From Sepiola atlantica (lineage: Eukaryota; Mollusca; Cephalopoda; Sepiida; Sepiolidae), in assembly GCA_963556195.1 (NCBI GenBank), contig OY744521.1, forward strand, positions 131,599,788 to 131,663,787: 64,000 nt of DNA, given 5' to 3'. Under the pieces are notes generated by a model. That model was not told where the DNA came from and searched no databases. It saw only the letters and a program-made list of their open reading frames with translations. A program made the position numbers and the translations under genes. Shown here one piece after another: positions 12,919 to 24,561 of this stretch. How positions within the stretch are numbered: position 1 is the first letter of the stretch; each line of letters begins with the position of its first letter.

Positions 12919-14135
12919 TATCAGGTTGGAAAGAAAGTAATGTCGTATTGTTTACTTCATCACCATGCAGCCTCCTAAGTTACACAGTTCTATATTTTTG
13001 TTGAATTGGTATCTTAATGTATTGCTTTGCCTTTCAGATATAGTAATTAGCTGGAAAATATTAAGTTTAATGGTCTCAACTGCATCTGAGACATTGCATG
13101 CTCTATAATGTCAAAAAAGAAAACTCAGATACAGGAGCCACAGGAAATATTGGAATTGTCTATGGGATACATATTCTGAATGATCGAAAATGTCAACGGT
13201 GGTTTGCAAAATGTGTTCTAGAAACTTTAACCTGTCAGATCGGTGACGTTCGGGAAGGCCGAAATCAATTGATAAAGCCGCAATTAAAAACGCTCTTGGG
13301 GTCAATTCAAAGTTAACCAGCACACAATTAGCTCAACACTCCAATAACATCCATACCACAATTATTTAATGGTTTCACTAGTAAGGAAAAGTTTCAAAAC
13401 CTGGACTCTGGGCTCCCTAAGTTTTGACCAACGCTCAACGAAATCAAAGATTCACTGTGTGTACATCTTTGCTTTCCATGAATCATCGAGACCAATTTTT
13501 GCAAAGAATTGTGACTGGATATGAACATTGGGTTCTTTACAAGACAATAGTTAGACCGACACCAAAGTCCACACTCTGTTCCAAAACAAGGACTACCCCC
13601 AAAGAAGGTTATGCTCTCTTTGTGGTGGGACATGAGAGTTCTGATTTATTATGAGTTACAAGAGTCTAATAAAATACTAACAGCAGTAAAATATTGTTCG
13701 CAGCTGGATGATCGATCAAGAAAAAACGACCAGCATTACTCAATAAAAAAAGTGTAGTGCTTCAGCATGATAATGCGATATCTCACACAGCAAAACTCAC
13801 TCAGGAAAAGGTCATGATTGTCAATTGCGAAGTTTTGCCACATCTTCCTTATTCACCTGACATTGCTTCATCCGACTACCATATTTTCCGGTCGTTGAAG
13901 TATCCCTTAACCAATAAAAATTAGGAAAATGACGACCAACTCAAAAATTACCTAAATTTGTATTTCTCTAAAAAATCAGAGAAATATTTTAAAGAAGGCA
14001 TCAATAAGCTAGTTGAACAGAAGACATGGAACATTAGGGAAGTTATTGTAAAGTTTAAAAATGCTCTGATGTGTATTTTTTAGATTAAATTAATGTGTTG
14101 GGCAAAAACGAAATTACTTTCTTTCCAACGTGGTA
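12919..14135 (+). mobile_element. mariner transposon with both ends, nested in LINE-B
   Basis: A DNA transposon of 1,213 bp between TA dinucleotides (12919-12920 and 14134-14135), the target duplication of the Tc1/mariner superfamily. Its terminal inverted repeats, about 27 bp, share 'GTTGGAAAGAAAGTAAT' and match the style of the cecropia subfamily mariners. The length fits a full mariner (usually about 1.2-1.3 kb). It splits a LINE-B copy, whose RT sequence continues on either side, so it is younger than that LINE insertion. Confidence 0.88.
13098..14083 (+). pseudogene. mariner transposase, inactive
   Basis: A decayed DDE transposase that would cut and paste the element at its ends. The N-terminal helix-turn-helix part lies around 13098-13316 ('RWFAKCVLETLTCQIGDVR' matches the mariner 'WF..F..G.....D..R' pattern). 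The second acidic motif is visible at about 13766-13800 ('LQHDNAISHTAK', canonical HDNARPHTA) and the third at about 13850-13890 ('YSPDIASSDYHIFRSL', canonical YSPDLAPSDYHLFRSL), consistent with D,D34D spacing. At the first catalytic site (about 13510) the protein reads 'TGYEHW' where 'TGDEKW' is expected, so the aspartate is lost. Frame changes around 13320-13420 and 13655 and a stop near 13922 also inactivate it. Confidence 0.85.
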
Positions 14136-15060
14136 CACGCGAGCCTGTTCTACTGCGGATAATTGTAACGGTCATCTATGAACGCATATACCATACCATG
14201 GATAAGACAGGGGAAACTAAGCCGGTAGCGCTTGATGTATACAACACCTTTCGCTAGGTATCCCATAAAAGTATATCCATGAAAATCAATTAGTACCGTA
14301 TAAATAGAGAACTATATAATACAATCCAACTATTATGATGCAAAATAAAGACCCAGACCGTCCTTAATAGCCATACATCTAAAAAGTATTATATGAATGC
14401 AAGTGTGTCCGAAGGGTCGATCTTTGGGTTACTATGTTACCTTATTTTTATTAACGCCCTATCTCATTTATTTAGAACGTGACCGCATATCTGTAGTGGC
14501 ATGGGACCAGCAATGGATTGTGACATGTAATACTACATAGACAAACCTTCGTTTTGTTTAACAATAATGAGTAATATTTCCAATTGCCATGGCTTATAAC
14601 AGCCTACATGAGAGTCCAATATAAGAAATCTTCAACCTCACATTCTCAGCTAACATGAATTGAAACACATACATAGAAAATACTACCAAGTATATTGCAA
14701 ATAACGTGCACTCTTTTTACCGGGCTAGACCACATATCTCATATGTCAGTATCCTTTATATCTACAAAGCTACAATTCGCCTATGAATGGATTATTGTTG
14801 CCATATCTACGCTGGTGTAAAAGAAAGCTTGAATTCTTTCAGGTCTCGAACTGTCTATCAAGGTCCGCCCCTGTCACATCGCCGCACTGTCGCATCAATG
14901 GACTTGTGCTACACGTACTTAAATGGGATGTGTCTCGACGAACTTGTTGCACTTGTTCCCAGTGTAAATATTTCAGACAAACCCGAAATTTAGCTAAAGC
15001 AATAAAAGCGATGCCAACTATAAAAACATTATAAGCGGCAAGTTTTCTTAAGGTTCGCAC
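14136..15060 (+). pseudogene. LINE-B reverse transcriptase, 3' part after the mariner insertion
   Basis: Continues the LINE-B copy interrupted at 12918: the decayed 'VALDVYNTFR' palm segment is at about 14225-14260, and the C-terminal domain ('CHIYAGVKESLNSF', 'LSHRRTVASMDLCYTYLNGM') is at 14790-14960 and matches the minus-strand copy at 24.7-25.1 kb. Stops and frameshifts throughout. Confidence 0.78.
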
Positions 15061-16600
15061 CCATGTTCATACCTTAAATATACACATAAGAATAACGTCT
15101 GAGTCATCTGCTAAAAAGGGGAACATGTAATGGTCTGTTCAATGCCAGTATGCTTTCGACAAATAGAATATATTTTTCTTTCTGAATTCTCAGTAATACA
15201 TTTTGTTTCTAAATTTTGAATTTGATTGTCATCATTAAAATATTCAATTAATTTATGCATAGAAAAACATTTTGTGACAGATATATCACGGTCTTCCATT
15301 TTCTATAAAATAATTGAGGAAAAGTGTCCGTATTCATACAAGCAATATATTATACAAGTGGGGAACATTTTTATTGACCTATTATTATAAATTGGAGTTT
15401 TTACCATGAAAAAATAGTACATGCAATAGCTTTGTCTGTATTATTCTGAGGTTGTTTAGAAACATGGCGATAGAAGCCTTCATAATCAAGAAGGAATGTA
15501 AAGATTTAAGGTTTCCTGACGAATTTTATAAAATTAAAATTAAAACTGAAAATATAATTTTATTAGAAAAAATCCAAGATAATTTAATTAAAAAACAGAA
15601 TCGAACATTTTCTATAATTAAGAATTTTGAATACCGTATGTAAGTGGAAAATGTAGCAATGGCTACTTCAGGTCAAACATGTATTTTAAAGGAATTTAAT
15701 CGGGTTCTCAGAATTATCTCATAAAAAATAACTTATCAGACATATACATATAAGCCAGGTGTTAACCAGGAAATTCAGGAATATTAAAATCCTGTAGAAG
15801 TTGTCTTCATGCATCAAACTCATATATATTTTTTGGTACCAATATACAATACATATTGATGCAATGACCCACTTACATAGTTAACATAATGTCTCTACAG
15901 ATCGATTTCATGACCCAGAACCAGATTTACGTGGAGTAAATGCAAAATATTTGGGAATCATTAGAGATTGACAACATCACTGCCTGCATATATCACACTA
16001 AATAACACAGGCAGATCGACATTTCGTCATCACATTAAAGTAAGCCTTGAAAAGTTCAACGTTATGGAAATATGTTTGTAGAAAAGATAAGCCCGAACCA
16101 AGTATCAATAATTACCCAAGCCGAACAGATATTCTCCCGAAACATTTAGTCGGATTTACTGCCAGAGCTACGAATTTAGGGTTAACACAACTAATAAGCG
16201 ACAGTTTTCTCTATCGTAAATACATCTCAAACGAGTTAATTTTACGTGTTTCCGTGTTGCACTTGTTAACATAACTTGAAATGCTGACTAATATATTGAA
16301 TGGGATGTTGTTTGGAGGGAAGTAGCTACAGACCACTTATATTTTTAAAAAGTTTGGACACACAGAGTGTCTTCAAACATTACTATCTGTGGAATTTCTA
16401 AACATTTTTCTCCAGCATCATATGCTTTCTCTTTGATTGGTTTTAAAAGGTGCGTAGCGTTTAGAATCAACGCAGGCGTGTCGCAAGCGTATATTATCTG
16501 CTAAACTTTCTTGCTAATCTTAATAATGCTTTCCTTAATCATATTCTAAAATAATTAGTTGGCCTCTCTGCAAAAGATTGAGCTATCTATTGGCAGTACC
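15061..16600. other. AT-rich DNA, no feature recognised
   Basis: Open frames at 15452-15643 (lysine/isoleucine-rich, 63 residues) and 16047-16274 (75 residues) match no family I know and have no supporting context. Confidence 0.4.
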
Positions 16601-16604
16601 TTTT

Positions 16605-16870
16605 TTTCTATTCTGAGTTCGCGCACGTGTGTCGATCGGATGAGGTGTCGCATTACTTTTGTTACGGAGAGCAGCCGACTTACGTAAATGCAAACACTTG
16701 TCGACGCTGTTCAAAGAGGCCGCGTCTAGTATGCTGTGTCTGTGGGGCGAACTCGAACACGCTCGCTGACGACAAAAAAGAAAGAGAAGTGGGAGGTGGG
16801 AGGAGAGGGCGTCAGAAAGTCAAATAAGGTTTTATTTGAAGATCCGGGCAGCGGCGTCGATGTAGAGATT
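16605..16870. other. CpG-rich island with a small cysteine-bearing open frame
   Basis: About two dozen CpG dinucleotides fall in this 260-base stretch, unlike its AT-rich, CpG-poor surroundings. The plus-strand frame 16627-16827 (66 residues) contains 'CRRCSKRPRLVCCVCG', a pattern that could bind zinc, followed by a basic Lys/Arg/Gly tail, but nothing shows it is translated. Possible readings are a promoter/first exon of an unseen gene or the terminal region of a younger transposon. I do not recognise the sequence. Confidence 0.35.
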
Positions 16871-18480
16871 TATGCAAATTAAGTTGGTTACATGCGTCGC
16901 ATTTTTGTTTTAATAAAGGGAGGGAAATGAAGATTCGGTCAGAGACGTGGAAATCGTTCTGAACGAAAGGAGAGAATAGTGCTGGATTGTTTTATGTTGG
17001 ACTGAACAGCGTTTTTATTTTTACACTGGAGAGAGATATCAACATTAATTTGGACTTGATATTGGCGACACCTCTGTTTAACTGTTCCGATACTATTTCT
17101 TTATTTTATCTACAACTGTTACCTCCGCTAATATCAAGCTTCTCTCTTTTCACAACCAACGCCCAGATATGTGTTGCTCTAGTCAAAAGGAATGGTTATT
17201 TATCTGTTTTAATAAGCTCACATGACTATCTGTCTCCGGGTCTAATATGAAATAGATATCCAATATGTTGCTTAAATTGCTGAGAAAATGTTTATATCCT
17301 TCTACCATTCCAGAAAAAATAACCTCCCGATGAAATTGTCTACCTACATAAAAGGAAAATACGTCAGATGATCACTGCTGTAAAATATGTGAATATGCCG
17401 TTGGGAAGATTCTCTGTTGCCTAGACAAAGTACTAAATCAATATGTTATTAGGATGATCAATTTTGGTATCGACACTTACTTCTAAGAGACAAGACGTTG
17501 CTAGTCTTACTTTACTCCATACCAATTTCTACGGAAGGTACTCGACTCAACACACATCTCTGGGTTCTTTTTTGTAATTGCAAGGGAGTTTACTTTCACC
17601 TATGTGTGCCGTAGATCGAACGGAACTGATATGAACAGAATTGTATTAAAAGCAGTTCCTATCCGTAGAAAACATTACTCCGGGATTACTTCCTTACAAA
17701 CTAATGATAAGTTTCTAACAGTCTTAAAAGCTGTACAAATTGTTTAAAGAAACGAAATAAAAGGGGCACGATCCAATTTATACTTAAACTGAATATTAAT
17801 TGAACAATAATTAATTCAAAAAGTTAAAATAAATAAACATCACGATATTTTATAGATTTTAAAGACAACTATTCGTTTATTATTTTGATTGCGAACAATC
17901 TGAACATAATTTACATATTTATTTAAATAAGAACATGTTAAGTCAAACAATGACGATTATAATTTTTTAAGTACACTATCAAATAGTTAATGTATAGAAA
18001 ATAGTTTTGGTTACGATGCGGTTTAGCTTTTTAAGCAGAATACAATCAAATACTGAAATTCAGGAAACACAAAATAATTAAATAAACAAACAAATTCAAA
18101 ACAAACGATACATGATGAGAAAATGAGCACAAACGATGAATAATTACCAAAAATTCAAACAAATAATTTCAATACAAACAAACAATAAAGTTCCTCGTGC
18201 ATAAACATATTTTTAAAAACCAAACTGATAATAAAATCTGTTAGATAATTATTTGAATGTTTTAAATGTCATTTTACAGCTTCAGTTGTTCTTAGGAAAA
18301 CTATCATTTTTCTTACTACAAAAATATTTAACAGAGAATTTTAAAAGTTCTGGGCATATTTTTTCTATTTATTTTTTAATACTGTGTTCTTAATCACAAG
18401 TGTTAACACGAAAACAACATTAAATAACCTCTGTTAATCCCCTTTTAAATAGCAGTTTATTTAAGGTATTTCGAAGTCTC
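16871..18480. other. AT-rich DNA, no feature recognised
   Basis: The plus frame 16987-17250 (87 residues) is hydrophobic and matches nothing known. From 17.7 to 18.4 kb the sequence is strongly A/T-rich. Confidence 0.4.
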
Positions 18481-18626
18481 TACAGACAACGGCTAGCAAC
18501 ACTACCTGTGACGTCAGCAAAAAGGCTAGATTTAACGAGAAGGCCTTATGAAGGCCACTGCATGCCTCTCTGTCAATCTTTCACTTCAACCCTTCTCTAT
18601 CTGTATCTCTAAACCCACACACGCCG

Positions 18627-18631
<5 letters not shown>

Positions 18632-18684
<53 letters not shown>
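18632..18684. repeat. (TA)n microsatellite
   Basis: Uninterrupted TA array ending just before the probable 3' flank of the transposase-like gene. Confidence 0.95.
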
Positions 18685-18688
<4 letters not shown>

Positions 18689-19116
18689 GTAGGTCGATTT
18701 TACACTTTTTTTTAAATATTAAAAAAGGCACGTACCGAAAGTTGTATATAGACCTATTAAATACTCATGCAAAAAATTAGATCAAAAACTCCAGCGGTTT
18801 TTTGGGCGTTTGGTATCAAAGATCGTAGACAAGAATATACTGAAAATTCCTCGTTTTTGCAAGATTTGCTTGAATATTGGTGTGAAAACCAAATAATTTT
18901 AGCATTTAAAATCAGGGGATGTCCTTTTATTTTATAAAAATGATATTAATTAAAGAAATCTTCAAATTGAAAATTTGCTTCCCCTCATTTTCAGTATCTG
19001 CTTTTGTACCTTTTAACGTTATGAATTAAACAGTAATATTTGAATACCTAAAAAAATGATTTTTTTCTGTTATAAGTGAAAATATAACAAGCAAAGAAAT
19101 AAGGAAAAACCTAACA
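18685..19116 (-). other. Probable 3' region of the transposase-like gene
   Basis: Non-coding AT-rich sequence directly downstream (minus strand) of the last readable exon, bounded at the far side by a TA array. It may be the element's 3' untranslated and terminal region; I see no inverted repeat matching the 5' side. Confidence 0.3.
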
Positions 19117-19495
19117 CTATTTTAATGGAGCTTGATATAGAGAGTCAAATTGCTCCATATAAGACCCCTTAGACAAAAATTCTGGTCTCAATTTCTGACT
19201 CAAAACTTTGGCTGTAATGTGTTGATGCCTTGCTTGAAAACCAAATACAGTTTGTGAAGCTTCTGTTATTAAGTTAACTGCCCGTTCCACGCCCTGAGAA
19301 TGTGAGGGCAACTCTGGCAAGTCAAGCTTGGTTCCATTCATCAACGATTCTCGAAGTTCAGATTCATTAAGATCTTCCGTCACTGGTGGTTCAAAAATGC
19401 CGCATAATTTTATATCTATTAATTGTGTCCAATGTGTGGCATTAAAATTGATAGGTGCTATTCTTTTTAATCTTTTTCTGGCTGACTCCTCACTC

Positions 19496-19646
19496 CTGAA
19501 AGAACACATTTATTAATTGAATTATTAAAAAATTCCAATCAATACTGCTTTAATAATTATGGTGAAATTAGATAAAATCTTTAAAAATCATTCTATGAAT
19601 TGGAATAAATAATTGAGTCAGAGGTATATGAATAAATATTACTTAC
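19496..19646 (-). other. Intron of the transposase-like gene (3' intron)
   Basis: On the minus strand the donor reads 'G|GTAAGT' at 19646 and the acceptor 'TTCTTTCAG' ends at 19496. Removing these 151 bases restores 'LAIRSEESARKRLKRIAP' in one frame, which is the evidence that it is a true intron. Confidence 0.75.
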
Positions 19647-21116
19647 CTAATGGCCAACATTCTTTTTAAAGCTTCTTCTCTTACTTCAATCTCCTCAGAT
19701 TTAACCATGGAATATAGAAAGTTTTCAGGCAGTAAACAAAATGTATTACCTTTCCAAATGTGATATATTGGATTTCCTGAGGCTGCTCCTTAATCCTCTG
19801 GATCATATTAAAAATGTGCACTTGCTGATTGTGGAATTTACTATTACTTTTAATTTCAAACCAAGAAGTGGCATACACATTTACAATAAAACTTACTACA
19901 TAGTGTAGTTTTGTTGTGTGCCTTTGTGGGTATGCACCACGAGTCCATAAACACATGAGCCTGATGGCCAAAGTTAACCATCTTGCTTGGTTTAAAGGAC
20001 CAATTTTCCAGGAGAAATACTTAGAGTCAACCTTACCTCTAGAAATACCTACTGTGTATTCATAAAGGAGTCATTGGTCAGAACTAAGATCATGTATTTC
20101 ATCAATTTTAAAAATTGACTCTAGATGATTGCTAATAGTGGAAAATGATATTTGGGGTAAATCATGGCAATCATTTGAGCATAATTTCCCCAGAGGGCCA
20201 CTGAATGTTGTAGGGCCCTTTGCGCAACCATCTATGTTTTTAAAAAGGGCTCTGAAAGGTAGTTCATTATGATGCAAAAAGCAACCAATTGTGTGAAGAT
20301 TTTTAAAAAGTTTTTTTTCTAAAATTGCAACAATTCCACCTTCGCAACCTGTGTTGGTATTAGTGTTGTCAACAAGTATAGCCTTGATACTGTTCTCACT
20401 GTGGAATTCATGCAACACATCTACCACTTGATCTGCATGAATAGCACCTGTTGCACCACTATTAGGAAGAACTCTATGTGTCAGATATTTACTTTCACAT
20501 GGTGTTTATTTTTTAAAAGTTAAATGGTGTTCTGGTCTCTTAGTTTTTTTAATAATTCTCTGTCTATTTTCATCCACAATTTCCTTATACATCAATGTGT
20601 CCTTATCTATTCTCCCATCAACTCCAATAAATATAATATTTTCCACACTTTCATCATGTTTTTGTTGGGCAGTTATTTTCACTTTAGTCTTTGCCCTATC
20701 GACTTTAGATTTATCAATAATAATATCTTTCATATTAATATTGGGTATAAGAAGGCACACAGCTTTCAAATCTAATAGGAAGGCATTGGCAAGGCTGGCT
20801 CCAAGATTAGAAGATATACCCCCCTGACTAATTCGAGAGCATATCTTTGAAATTTTATAAGGCTATAAGGCCCTGTTTGAGTATTTGACTGCAAATATTC
20901 TTCTGGTTCTTCATTTGGAGAAGATGAGTAGGAGGGGGAAGAAACATTATCCTGGACATTTGATGTTGAAGGTGATGAATGTAATTTTTTTCTTAACACA
21001 TTTACTTTCTTTTTACATTTTAGAGCATTTCTATCTACTGGGCCAAGCTGAAAAGTGCCCGTGGGCTCTATTTTGCTTCTCTGATCCTTTAGGTATTCAC
21101 GATCCTCAACTGGAAC

Positions 21117-21302
21117 CTGAAAAGTCAAATTTTATTAATATTAAAAATACATCTAAATAGATCAATATAAAAATTAATTTGCATGAAAATTATAATGGAA
21201 AAATGGTTTATATATTTGAATAATAATAAAATATGGAAATTGGTTTTGATATAAGGCTGTCTCATAAAGACATTGGAAAAACAAAAATAGAAAATAACTT
21301 AC
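21117..21302 (-). other. Intron of the transposase-like gene (5' intron)
   Basis: Donor 'AAA|GTAAGT' at 21302 and acceptor 'TTGACTTTTCAG' ending at 21117 on the minus strand; 186 bases. The exon ends join in phase 0 (QQK|VPVEDR). Confidence 0.75.
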
Positions 21303-21830
21303 TTTCTGTTGAAGAGGGAAAGTGCAAATAATGTGTTGAATTTTGCAGTTTTCTTCATGGCATTTTACATGATAGTCGTCACAACTCAAAACTGGCAGTT
21401 TGCAAGAGCAGGATGAAATATCAAATAATGAATCCAGTTTTCTATCAAAAAATTCTTTTGGGAAGGAGTGAGAGATTTGCTATTTATTTCTTTTGCTTTC
21501 TTGAAGCATAGTATAATAACCTTTTTTATAATAGTCATTTCATTTAATAAAGGTAAACGTGGATTAACAGCTTTCCAAATACTGATTACTTCCTTTGTTA
21601 TTAATTTAGAAATAGCAAAGTTTGAACGATGGGGATAAGTATTTATTAAATAATAACTATATTGGATAATTTGTCGGTAAATTGGTGGCTCCGTTTTTTT
21701 AATGGTAGAAGTGGACCTGAAAAGTTCATTTCATATTTACTGCGAGTTGAAATTGCAGATTTTCCAGCCATTTTTAATAAAATACCTGAAAAGAAAAATA
21801 CTATGAGAAATTAAATTACACAAATATTTT

Positions 21831-21897
21831 TGGTGCTTATACGCTTATGTTACCATGCTATTTTTTCAACACGGTAACATTAGTGCATAAGCATCAT
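21831..21897. repeat. Hairpin, 27-bp arms
   Basis: Arms at 21831-21857 and 21871-21897 pair with a 13-base loop; both contain GCTTAT and TGTTACC in inverted order. It lies immediately upstream of the transposase-like gene. Confidence 0.65.
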
Positions 21898-21899
21898 AT

Positions 21900-22341
21900 T
21901 GGTGCTTCTTGAGATAACAAACCGAGGTAACTACGCTAAATTAAATTCTAATTTTAGACAATGCATACGTGTTAGTGTGTTAATAAACAGTATTTCAAAT
22001 TTTAGAAAAAACAAACAAGTAGTTTGTTTTTTATTTAACATTTTTAAATTTGATCATTTATAATTTGTTACGGTATAAAGTCTGCTAATTTTGAACGAGA
22101 ATCTCGGTTTATGCCAGGAAGAGTTAATACCTTTGAATTTTTTCGATGGATTCCAAAAAAATCAGAAAAAAACTCTCTCCTCGCGGTCGACGAAAATTCG
22201 AAAATCTTAAATAAAAAACTACTTGTTTGTTTTCCCTAAAATTTGAAATACTGTTTATTAACACACTAACACATATGTATTGTCTAAACTTAGAATTGTA
22301 TTTAGCGTAATTACCTCGGTTTGTTATCTCAAGAAGCACCA
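21900..22341. mobile_element. Foldback/MITE-like inverted repeat, 147-bp arms
   Basis: The left arm (21900-22046) and right arm (22195-22341) are inverted copies; both begin at their outer ends with 'TGGTGCTTCTTGAGATAACA' and run through 'AAACAGTATTTCAAATTTTAG'. The spacer is about 148 bp and not coding. This is the architecture of a foldback or non-autonomous DNA transposon. The minus frame 22124-22342 is a shadow of it. Confidence 0.75.
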
Positions 22342-22344
22342 TTA

Positions 22345-22980
22345 TATTTTTTTAATTAAATTTGATAACATTTGAAATATGCATTAATTTTTTTAAAAAG
22401 TGTACTTACTATACGTACGTAGTTACTTTCGAGATTAGCTTCTTAATGAATAAATACAAACTTTCAAAATATAAACAAATAAGAATAATTATTTCAGTTC
22501 ACTCTACTTTAAGAACAATTCAATATATATTTGTGATAATTAAATGTGTAAACACAGAATCAACACGTGAATTCAAATTCGCTCGTTGAATTTTCAACCG
22601 GTGAATACCATAAAAATATCCAATAAATAAAACGCCTATGTAAATACATAATTATTTATATATAAAATTAAATATTATAGTGTTTTATTCCTTTATATGT
22701 ACATTTAATTTCTTAAGAAAAGGAATAATAAACTTTAAAATATTTATTATTAAGTAATGTATTTCTTTCTTTTTTGTTAAAACCCTGCTTTAATTTAAGG
22801 GGAAACTTCTGCCGGTGAAATCTATGCCGTGATAAAAAATCTCGATTTATTTGATCTTAAAGTTGTAATGCTCGAATAAATACAAAGTTTAGAAGAAAAG
22901 TATTTCTTGTGGTAACTTTTGACATTATTTGGCAACTTTCTTCGAGTGCGATTATTTACAGTTTCAAAATCGAACTCCCC
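22345..22980. other. AT-rich DNA, no feature seen
   Basis: Nothing recognised. Confidence 0.4.
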
Positions 22981-23136
<156 letters not shown>

Positions 23137-23160
23137 GACATAATCACGTTTATACACTAG

Positions 23161-23232
23161 TTTCTGGGTAAGCGATGTTGCGCCCGGTCAGTACTAAATT
23201 GGTGACCATTTGGATACCAGATCTTGCATTAT
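23161..23232 (+). repeat. 5S rRNA-like fragment (3' half)
   Basis: Aligns with the 3' half of eukaryotic 5S rRNA: 'GTAAGCGATGTTGCGCCCGG' matches the 'CTAAGCA..GTCGGGCC.GG' part, 'TCAGTACTAAATTGGTGACC' matches 'TTAGTACTTGGATGGGAGACC', and 'TTTGGATACCAGATCTTGC' matches 'CTGGGAATACCAGGTGCTG'. The 5' half is missing (replaced by the TA array) and several conserved bases differ, so it is not a functional gene. A 5S pseudogene or 5S-derived SINE are both possible. Confidence 0.7.
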
Positions 23233-23439
23233 CTCTCGGCTTATCTCGCAATTGTTTCGAGTTGTCCTCGACTTCTCCTTGCTATTGAAATCTTGCAATA
23301 TCAACTCAGGAGATGGATGGTTGGGGATTGCGCAAGCCGAACCTTACTATTACCCGTGCAGGCTCTCTTAAAGGGTGTATTCATTCTATTTTGTGACTTG
23401 ACGGAGGTCATCATCCACCTCTCTCTCGCTCTCACTCAC

Positions 23440-23560
<121 letters not shown>

Positions 23561-23751
23561 TATATTTTTATTTATACAACCATTATTGGTTACATATGTG
23601 CATACATGTTTCGGTTGTACGCTTCACAGAGAGTAAAACTCTTCAGACCCAAGAAGACAGGAAAGTGAGATGCTCTACTTGTTATTGAGCACTTCTTATA
23701 AACACTTGAGTTTCAACGAATTTTCATCGACAGAAACTAATACAATACGTG

Positions 23752-23753
<2 letters not shown>

Positions 23754-23782
<29 letters not shown>
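23754..23782. repeat. (TA)n microsatellite
   Basis: Short TA array. Confidence 0.9.
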
Positions 23783-23789
23783 CTCGCCA

Positions 23790-24145
23790 AAAAGATTCAG
23801 ATTAAGTCAGATTTTTGCCTCCCTCCAGATAAAACGTAGGTCTAATATTAATCAGCTTTAAAATATATTTATGCCTTAAATTGTATATTCCTATCATTTT
23901 AGGTATATATTTTTAGTGGTAAGTCTATTTTAGAATCGATTTCTCGGCAAAGCAATAAATCTGCTACTCATGACAAAAGTTGACGGTACCTAAAATCTAT
24001 AAAACATATCCACATGCATATCTCATTGCAAATAACATATTAGGCGAGAGCTGCTTCAGCATAAAGTGGAAGACACAAAAAGCCAAGTAAAAATAACACA
24101 CACACGCACCGAGGAGAACACAGATAAGCACAATACACACGGACT
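23790..24145. other. No feature seen
   Basis: AT-rich with a few CA repeats near 24.1 kb; nothing recognised. Confidence 0.4.
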
Positions 24146-24147
24146 GG

Positions 24148-24252
24148 GTGAGAGAGAGAAATGTTGAATGAGAGTGAGAGACAAAGAAAGAGAGAAAGAG
24201 AGAGTGTTATAGAGAGAAGCAGCTAGACACATTTACAGAGAGCGAGAATGAG
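24148..24252. repeat. Purine-rich (GA)n-like tract
   Basis: Imperfect GAGA-rich tract on the plus strand. Confidence 0.8.
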
Positions 24253-24498
24253 AGATATGCCAAAATACTATTTTTATTTCTGCTCCATGAGAAATTTATT
24301 ATACGCTGAATATAAGTAAAGGCATAACATTTTGTGTAGAAACTTTTATTTTTTACTAAATAAGTTTTATTGTGTTCAGTATGAAGCCATATTGAAAAAA
24401 AAAACACACAAAATAATGCTCTAATATGATGTATTATTTGCAAATGCACAGACACCCACTCATTCTAAAATTGTTATATGCATTATATATACCCCAAT

Positions 24499-24559
<61 letters not shown>
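24499..24559. repeat. Compound microsatellite (CA)n(TA)n
   Basis: CA block then TA block; it abuts the 3' end of the LINE-B copy. Confidence 0.95.

Positions 24560-24561
<2 letters not shown>

Larger units (their letters stand above)
19117..21771 (-). pseudogene. Spliced transposase-like gene, inactivated
   Basis: A minus-strand gene fossil in at least three exons. It starts at an ATG at 21771 ('MAGKSAISTRSKYEM'), with a splice-acceptor-like pyrimidine tract ending in AG just upstream. A cysteine-rich part follows at 21435-21303 (CxC, then C, C and C spaced as in 'SSCSCKLPVLSC...CHEENC'). Intron 21302-21117 joins in phase so that 'FPLQQK' continues as 'VPVEDREYLKDQRSK'. The central region (20769-19681) contains 'ILVDNTNTNTGCEGG' followed by 'GCFLHHNELPFRALF'. 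The second intron (19646-19496) joins 'LAIR' to 'SEESARKRLKRIAPINF', and the last exon holds 'LPELPSHSQGVERAVNLITE'. Stops at 20503-20505 and 20068-20070, frameshifts near 20.8 and 19.75 kb, and a broken 5' exon inactivate it. I recall similar unnamed metazoan proteins. A DDE/RNase H-like transposase origin is inferred, not shown. Confidence 0.65.

Noticed and set aside
23161..23232. Functional 5S rRNA gene
   Set aside because: The 5' half and the internal control region's first block are missing, and conserved positions are changed.
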